12,228 bases of DNA from Acanthaster planci. Lineage: Eukaryota; Echinodermata; Asteroidea; Valvatida; Acanthasteridae. The notes below the pieces were generated by a model. That model saw nothing but the letters and a program-made list of their open reading frames with translations. It did not search any database and was not told where the DNA came from. Within the stretch, counting starts at the first letter, position 1. The number at the start of each line of letters is the position of its first letter. The DNA lies in the NCBI RefSeq assembly GCF_001949145.1, contig NW_019091402.1, positions 1,818,290-1,830,517 of the forward strand, given 5' to 3'. Positions 7,991 to 12,228 of this stretch are shown one piece after another. A program made the translations under genes and the position numbers.

Positions 7991-9005
7991 CTGTGGAGAG
8001 TTAAGATAAAAATGACACAATCCTCAATAAAAACAATTCAATGTTATTATCGTGCAGATATGCCATATACAGGTACATGAAAAAAATGCTGCTGTTGGCA
8101 GAAAGGAGTGTTTCCATAAGGTGCGTCAAGAGGCTCCAACCAGGTTTTTCTCTCGAGCAAAACATTCTTCGGAGTCAGCGCTGATCAAAGGCCACTGGCA
8201 ACAACTGATTCTCTGGACTCTGATTGGATGACTTTTTTGTGCAGTGGAGGAGCAGGGATCATAACTGAGATGCGCACATTACATACGAGTGCAAGATACC
8301 CACAATGCCACGCATTTCCTTCACACACAGGCACAAATTCCTTGAAGAGGTCAGCAGTCACTGGTGCCCAGAGTACTGATGACCACAAGGGAATTGAAGG
8401 GATACCAATGATAACATGCACTGGTTGTGTCCATACAGGAATCTTTGCTCTAAATACGGCAACTCAACCGACATGGTTTTAAGTAGCAATTTATTGGCTT
8501 GCTGATCAGGGGAAATAAAAACCAGTATACCATACACAAGTAAAGCCATGTGTACATCAACTCCCTGCAGCGGTCCCCCCCAAAGAAGGACTGAGGGAGA
8601 GAAATAAGCAAGGTATTGCCTCTCATTTCAGAAAGGACATGAGTTTCATTTTCTTGTTGCTGGTCTGTACAAATCTTGTGTAAAGCCATGTACCCTGGTA
8701 AAAATTTGAAAACTAAAGAGGGCAAAAACGGGGAAAAAAGCACAATGAATGAAAAAAGAGATGAAAGTCACCAATATGCTTGCCAAAACCTCAAAAGTTA
8801 CCCATCCCACTCTGTTAATATTACTTTGCCCGCCCCAAAAAATCCTAATGATGCCCACGGTGGTACTGACACATGGGGACTGATTGCCTTTAAATCTGCA
8901 TTAGTTTCCAGTTTGATTTTACAAGCTCATACACTCATACATTGTTTTAAATGTTTGAAAATCAATGACATTCAAATGTTTTAGGTTTTGTAATTATTTT
9001 TCAGT
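7991..9005. other. No supported gene: TPR intron or intergenic sequence
   Basis: I looked on the minus strand for coiled-coil exons preceding exon a and found none. Open frames up to ~100 codons exist on both strands, but they are not low-complexity coil and resemble no protein I know. A 12-bp motif GTAAAGCCATGT occurs twice (8541-8552 and 8680-8691). Confidence 0.6.
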
Positions 9006-9643
9006 GAGATCTTGACAAACTAATCCATCTCCAGAATCGGTCTTTATCTCTAGTTGAAGAATCACCTTTATACACGGCAGTTATATGTAATCTTTTCCAG
9101 TACCTAGATACGAGAATGTAGCAAATGACAAATAAAGTCAATACAGAAAAAAAAATATTTTCAACGCACTTAGCATCATCGCTTTCTGACTGGCTGCCCT
9201 TAGGTTCCACAAAACCAGAACTTTATTACAACTGTATAAAGTATTCCCTTCCATTACTCCTGCAGCTTCGGTCCACTAGACTAAACAGCAACTGAAAAAT
9301 TCCAGCCATCATGGTTTCGTCCGCGAGCCTTTCCGTTATTGAAATGTTATTTATTACAGTAATGTAATGAGCAAATACAGCTTAAGGAGTCATTAGTTGG
9401 AAGATTAATTTCTAATGCATTCCAAACACAATCCCTTTAATTTACAATGAAATTTCTCATCATCAAAGCCAGTCAGAATGAATTGAAGAGCAATATCCAT
9501 CATTCCTGTTTCCCAAAGGCTTTTTTTGCTCAACGTTATGCCATTAATCATTTCCTTTGTGTCTTGGAAAAGGCGCCAACACACAGAATCCACAGCAACA
9601 GGTAGTTTTTCTGTCATTTGGGTGTAGTGAGACTTCGTACCAC
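9006..9643. repeat. Diverged direct duplication, copy A
   Basis: It aligns colinearly with 10747-11387 at a nearly constant offset of about 1.74 kb. Shared landmarks in order are GAGATCTT, a CAGTTA..T block, TTCCCTTCC.TTACTC, TCATTAGTT..AAGATTAAT, CAATAT or CAATAA, and the 17-bp identical AGAATCCACAGCAACAG (9585-9601). Identity is patchy, so the duplication is old. It contains the window's only ambiguous base (9666 lies just after it). Function is unknown: it could be a segmental duplication or two copies of a repeat family. Confidence 0.75.
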
Positions 9644-10746
9644 TTACATATATACCAACAACGACNATCAACCCACGCTGGATACCTGACTAAAACCATG
9701 TAATTCAAATTTGAATAGGGCATGTTTGGCTCTTAAAAAAGAGATCTTAAAAATTGGTTATTATAGAACAACAAGCTTTTACTTTTCGACTGCAACAAAT
9801 TCTAAAATATGCACAGTTTAGCAATTAGGTAATTAATATCAAAATGCATGGTGGGTTCGCTGAACTCTACTGCGCTTCTAAATGGGCTGAGTGGAATCCA
9901 CAAACAGATTTTCTCAGATGTCAAACAGCATATTTTTACAAATCAGACTGATCATTCAGTTTGTTTGTCAGTGGTTTATATTGTTTGTTTTGGAGGGTAG
10001 TGAGGCCAAGGCGTGTTATTTTGCGATCATTAGACACTATTTGGAGAAAATCTGGTATCCACGTCGACAGATGAAAAAAGAGGTAATTTTCTCCTAGGCT
10101 GATCATGCACAATGAAAAGTATTCACAGAGTGGACTATAGTGAGATTGAATATCATTATTAAGCTATCATACCAGTATATGTACCGTGCCACCTCAAATT
10201 GGATTGAAAACTTACATGTAAGTGTATCTCGATCTGTTGATAGTCATGTCACATAAAAGCAATAAAGTTTCTTATTCAAAAGCCAGGGTAATCACGGTAA
10301 TGTGTATATATCCCCCCCCACCATCTCTGAAAGTTAAACAATCTGATGCCTTCGTAAAAATTTTAATGTCTGATTACAATTATTCAGGCTTCAACCTTTT
10401 GTGTGAATCCTTTGGAATTGATCAAATGTGGAATCCAGTTGATAGACTTCTACTTCCTTCTTTTTTTTTTTAGAATATCGAGTCATTTCCCAAAACTGAC
10501 TCAAAGATGCACTTTCATTCATAAAATTCTAACTTGGGTTCTAAGACAGATCATCTTAGCTCTCGTTTCTGAAGAAATTGTCACTACATTGTAGTTCAAA
10601 TAACCAACGGCTTCAAACCCTTTACTGTCTTTCCTTTGTGTGAACATAATTACATTTTAGTAGTTTTTCAAAATCAAACGACTCGAAAAAGAGTTGGTGT
10701 CGTCCTGCCAGGATTCAAGAGGGTAGACTTGGCCAAAATTATAAAG
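9644..10746. other. No supported gene: AT-rich spacer between the two copies
   Basis: It holds an N at 9666 and a run of eight C at 10312-10319. Short open frames are compatible with chance in AT-rich DNA. No lectin-like sequence follows copy A at the distance where the lectin follows copy B. Confidence 0.6.
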
Positions 10747-11387
10747 GAGATCTTAAAATCAAACTCGGAAGAGTTTTGCATAGTCAAAATTCGTATATAC
10801 TCAACCAATGTAACAATGTTAAAACAGTTAACATCGGTCATTTTCTTGTTCCTGGAGCACGTAAAGATCAAAATACATAAATAGAGCAACCATTTTCAAT
10901 GATACCCTTTTGTCCTTGGTTTTCACCAAACCTGATACTTATTGCAACTGTGCCAATTTTTCCCTTCCGTTACTCAAACGGCTCTGGTCGTTAAAACATC
11001 GACTGAACAATAGCAGCGTTCGTGGTCTCCTTGCAGGCCTTTCATTGAGGTACAATTAACATGAATTACAGGAGCGTTATGCACAAATGCAGCCGAATGG
11101 GAAAGGAATCATTAGTTACAAGATTAATGTCTGATGTAATATGAATAGATAATCAAGACTTTGGTTCGCAATATTGAATATTGTCCTCATGAAAGGTTGT
11201 CAGCGTATTGATGGGCAATAAGGATAAAGGATATTGCTCATCAATAAGCTGACAACCTTTCATGAGGTGGTCTCCTTCAGGAGAGCTACATTTAGTACAT
11301 GTATCTTTTAAGAGGTGCTCCCACGGAGAATCCACAGCAACAGCTGGCTTTGTTACCGATATCTGCATTTAATGAGATTCAGTACCA
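10747..11387. repeat. Diverged direct duplication, copy B
   Basis: This is the counterpart of 9006-9643. It carries AGAATCCACAGCAACAG at 11327-11343 and the hairpin at 11185-11267, whose second arm is missing from copy A. It ends about 260 bases before the lectin start codon. Confidence 0.75.
11185..11267. repeat. 36-bp inverted repeat (hairpin) with 11-nt loop
   Basis: Arm 1 (11185-11220) begins CCTCATGAAAGGTTGTCAGC, and arm 2 (11232-11267) ends with its complement. 34 of 36 positions pair by the Watson-Crick rule, and one of the two exceptions can form a G-T wobble on one strand. The loop is 11221-11231. Arm 1 has a diverged homologue in copy A (9461-9494, ending GAGCAATA), but arm 2 has none, so arm 2 looks like a later inverted duplication of arm 1. 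As RNA it would form a long stem of microRNA-precursor size, but I have no evidence of transcription. Confidence 0.9.
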
Positions 11388-11648
11388 TGTGCCATCAAGT
11401 TGGAATGCTCAAACTGAATTAGCGCCAACACTGAGTGACCATAGCAACAGGATCTTTTGTACATGTCTGTCATTTTGATGATTATTCAAAGCAGCATAAA
11501 ATGTGTGTGTTCTACATGTGGTGACAGTCATTTCCTATTTTAGTTTGTCACCACTGGACCTCCACATTGCAATCAAAACACTCTGGTGTAGCCAACACAT
11601 CATTCTACTTCTAAACAAATTTTCCAATCGTCTGCCGAGAGACTCGCC
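11388..11648 (+). promoter_or_regulatory. Presumed 5' flank and 5' UTR of the lectin gene
   Basis: This is the sequence between duplication B and the lectin ATG. An in-frame TAG at 11589-11591 lies 60 bases upstream of the start. A weak TATA-like CATAAAA at 11495-11501 is the only core-promoter-like motif I see. The start context is CTCGCCATGT with G at -3. The transcription start and any 5' intron cannot be fixed from sequence alone. Confidence 0.3.
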
Positions 11649-12228
11649 ATGTACTTGGTCAAAGTTGTTGGCGTTGTAACCATCACTGCAGTGATTAATG
11701 CTGCATGGGGGTCAAACTTCTGTCCCTCTCTGCCTACCATGAAATGTTCCTGCCCGTCAGGGTGGCAACTGTGGAGGAAAGCATGCTATCGCCTCACTGA
11801 ATCAAAGGCTGACTGGGAGAGCAGCAAGTCAGCTTGTCAAAACCTAGGAGGCATGATGGCTGCCCCTCATTCACTTGAAGAAATGAAGTTCATGGCAGAT
11901 TTGGCACGACAGAAGCACAGCAACTACCGCGTCTGGATTGCTTTCAATGACATTGAAGTTGAAGGAAACTGGACGTGTGATGGCCAGGAAGGGAGCAAGC
12001 CGTTCATGGCATGGGGGCCTGGGCAACCAGATAATTATAAAGGGAATCAAGACTGTGCTGTAATAGCTGCAGAACATGATGACAGGATGGATGATGGTGG
12101 CTGTAATAATCCTAACAAGGCTTATTGTGTTCTCCAGGCTAACTGTACTAGTCGCCCAACCCGACCCCATCGCTACTGCTTCTCTACCGACACCCACGGC
12201 CGCATTCTCAACTCAACCTGCCTCCTCA
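11649..12228 (+). CDS. Secreted C-type lectin, 5' part (open at window end)
   Basis: 193 codons plus one base, no stop before the window edge and no intron seen. The ATG at 11649 has an in-frame stop 60 bases upstream, a purine at -3, and is followed by a hydrophobic signal peptide (about residues 1-20, core VVGVVTITAVI). A long-form C-type lectin domain covers about residues 35-162. It has CPSGWQLW and CYRL, the expected Cys pairs 35/46, 63/160 and 136/152, the WIAFNDIEVEGNW core (96-108), and QPD at 126-128, typical of galactose-type Ca-dependent binders. The usual WND triplet is RMDD (146-149) and the usual Glu before DC is Gln134. After the domain a new segment starts with Cys166, 177 and 191. 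N-glycosylation sequons are N107, N165 and N188. Role inferred: secreted sugar binding, perhaps innate immunity. Confidence 0.93.
   Translation, partial: MYLVKVVGVVTITAVINAAWGSNFCPSLPTMKCSCPSGWQLWRKACYRLTESKADWESSKSACQNLGGMMAAPHSLEEMKFMADLARQKHSNYRVWIAFNDIEVEGNWTCDGQEGSKPFMAWGPGQPDNYKGNQDCAVIAAEHDDRMDDGGCNNPNKAYCVLQANCTSRPTRPHRYCFSTDTHGRILNSTCLL

Noticed and set aside
8018-8020. In-frame ATG upstream of exon a as a possible translation start
   Set aside because: It is separated from the exon by a good acceptor (CTCTCCACAG), and the TPR family has hundreds of residues before this point.
8185-8482. Overlapping open frames on both strands (minus frame includes EFVPVCEGNAWHCGYLALVC)
   Set aside because: I could not recognise a domain or find splice-supported exons. 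It may be a repeat fragment, but no second copy is in the window.
9127-9140. AATAAA in copy A as a polyadenylation signal
   Set aside because: There is no upstream coding sequence on the plus strand to be terminated, and the hexamer is expected by chance in AT-rich DNA.
9666-9666. Single ambiguous base N
   Set aside because: One N may be only a low-quality call. It is worth remembering when judging the TPR-lectin junction but is not evidence of a gap by itself.

Overview
The window is animal nuclear DNA, not bacterial. Its coding sequence is split into short exons with GT-AG introns, the spaces between exons are AT-rich, and old transposable elements sit in the introns. A secreted C-type lectin, many ACATGT motifs and introns of a few hundred bases suit a marine invertebrate, possibly a deuterostome such as an echinoderm, hemichordate or lancelet. 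I cannot place it more narrowly.

Positions 93 to 7990, minus strand: eleven consecutive internal exons of the nuclear-pore basket protein TPR (Megator; yeast Mlp1/Mlp2). They join without a frame break into 427 codons (1281 nt), all coiled coil, and align end to end (from memory) with the middle of the human TPR rod. The transcript runs from high to low coordinates. The 5' exons (about 800 residues by comparison with human) lie beyond position 12228, and the 3' exons lie below position 1.

The TPR introns hold a 244-bp MITE-like element with long terminal inverted repeats and a 6-bp target duplication (1558-1813). They also hold two oppositely oriented copies of a ~200-bp interspersed repeat (4305-4500 and 7541-7745) and a CpG-rich block with a strong minus-strand donor site (5247-5400).

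Positions 7991 to 11648 contain no exon I can support. There are two diverged ~640-bp direct copies of one block (9006-9643 and 10747-11387). The second copy has gained an inverted duplication that makes a 36-bp hairpin (11185-11267).

Positions 11649 to 12228, plus strand: the start of a C-type lectin gene with signal peptide, a complete long-form carbohydrate-recognition domain with a QPD motif, and the beginning of a second cysteine-containing segment. The reading frame is open to the window edge. The lectin lies upstream of TPR exons on the opposite strand, so it is either nested in a large TPR intron or joined by assembly error.

The two genes have no evident functional link. I see no prokaryotic-type system, tRNA, rRNA or CRISPR array.
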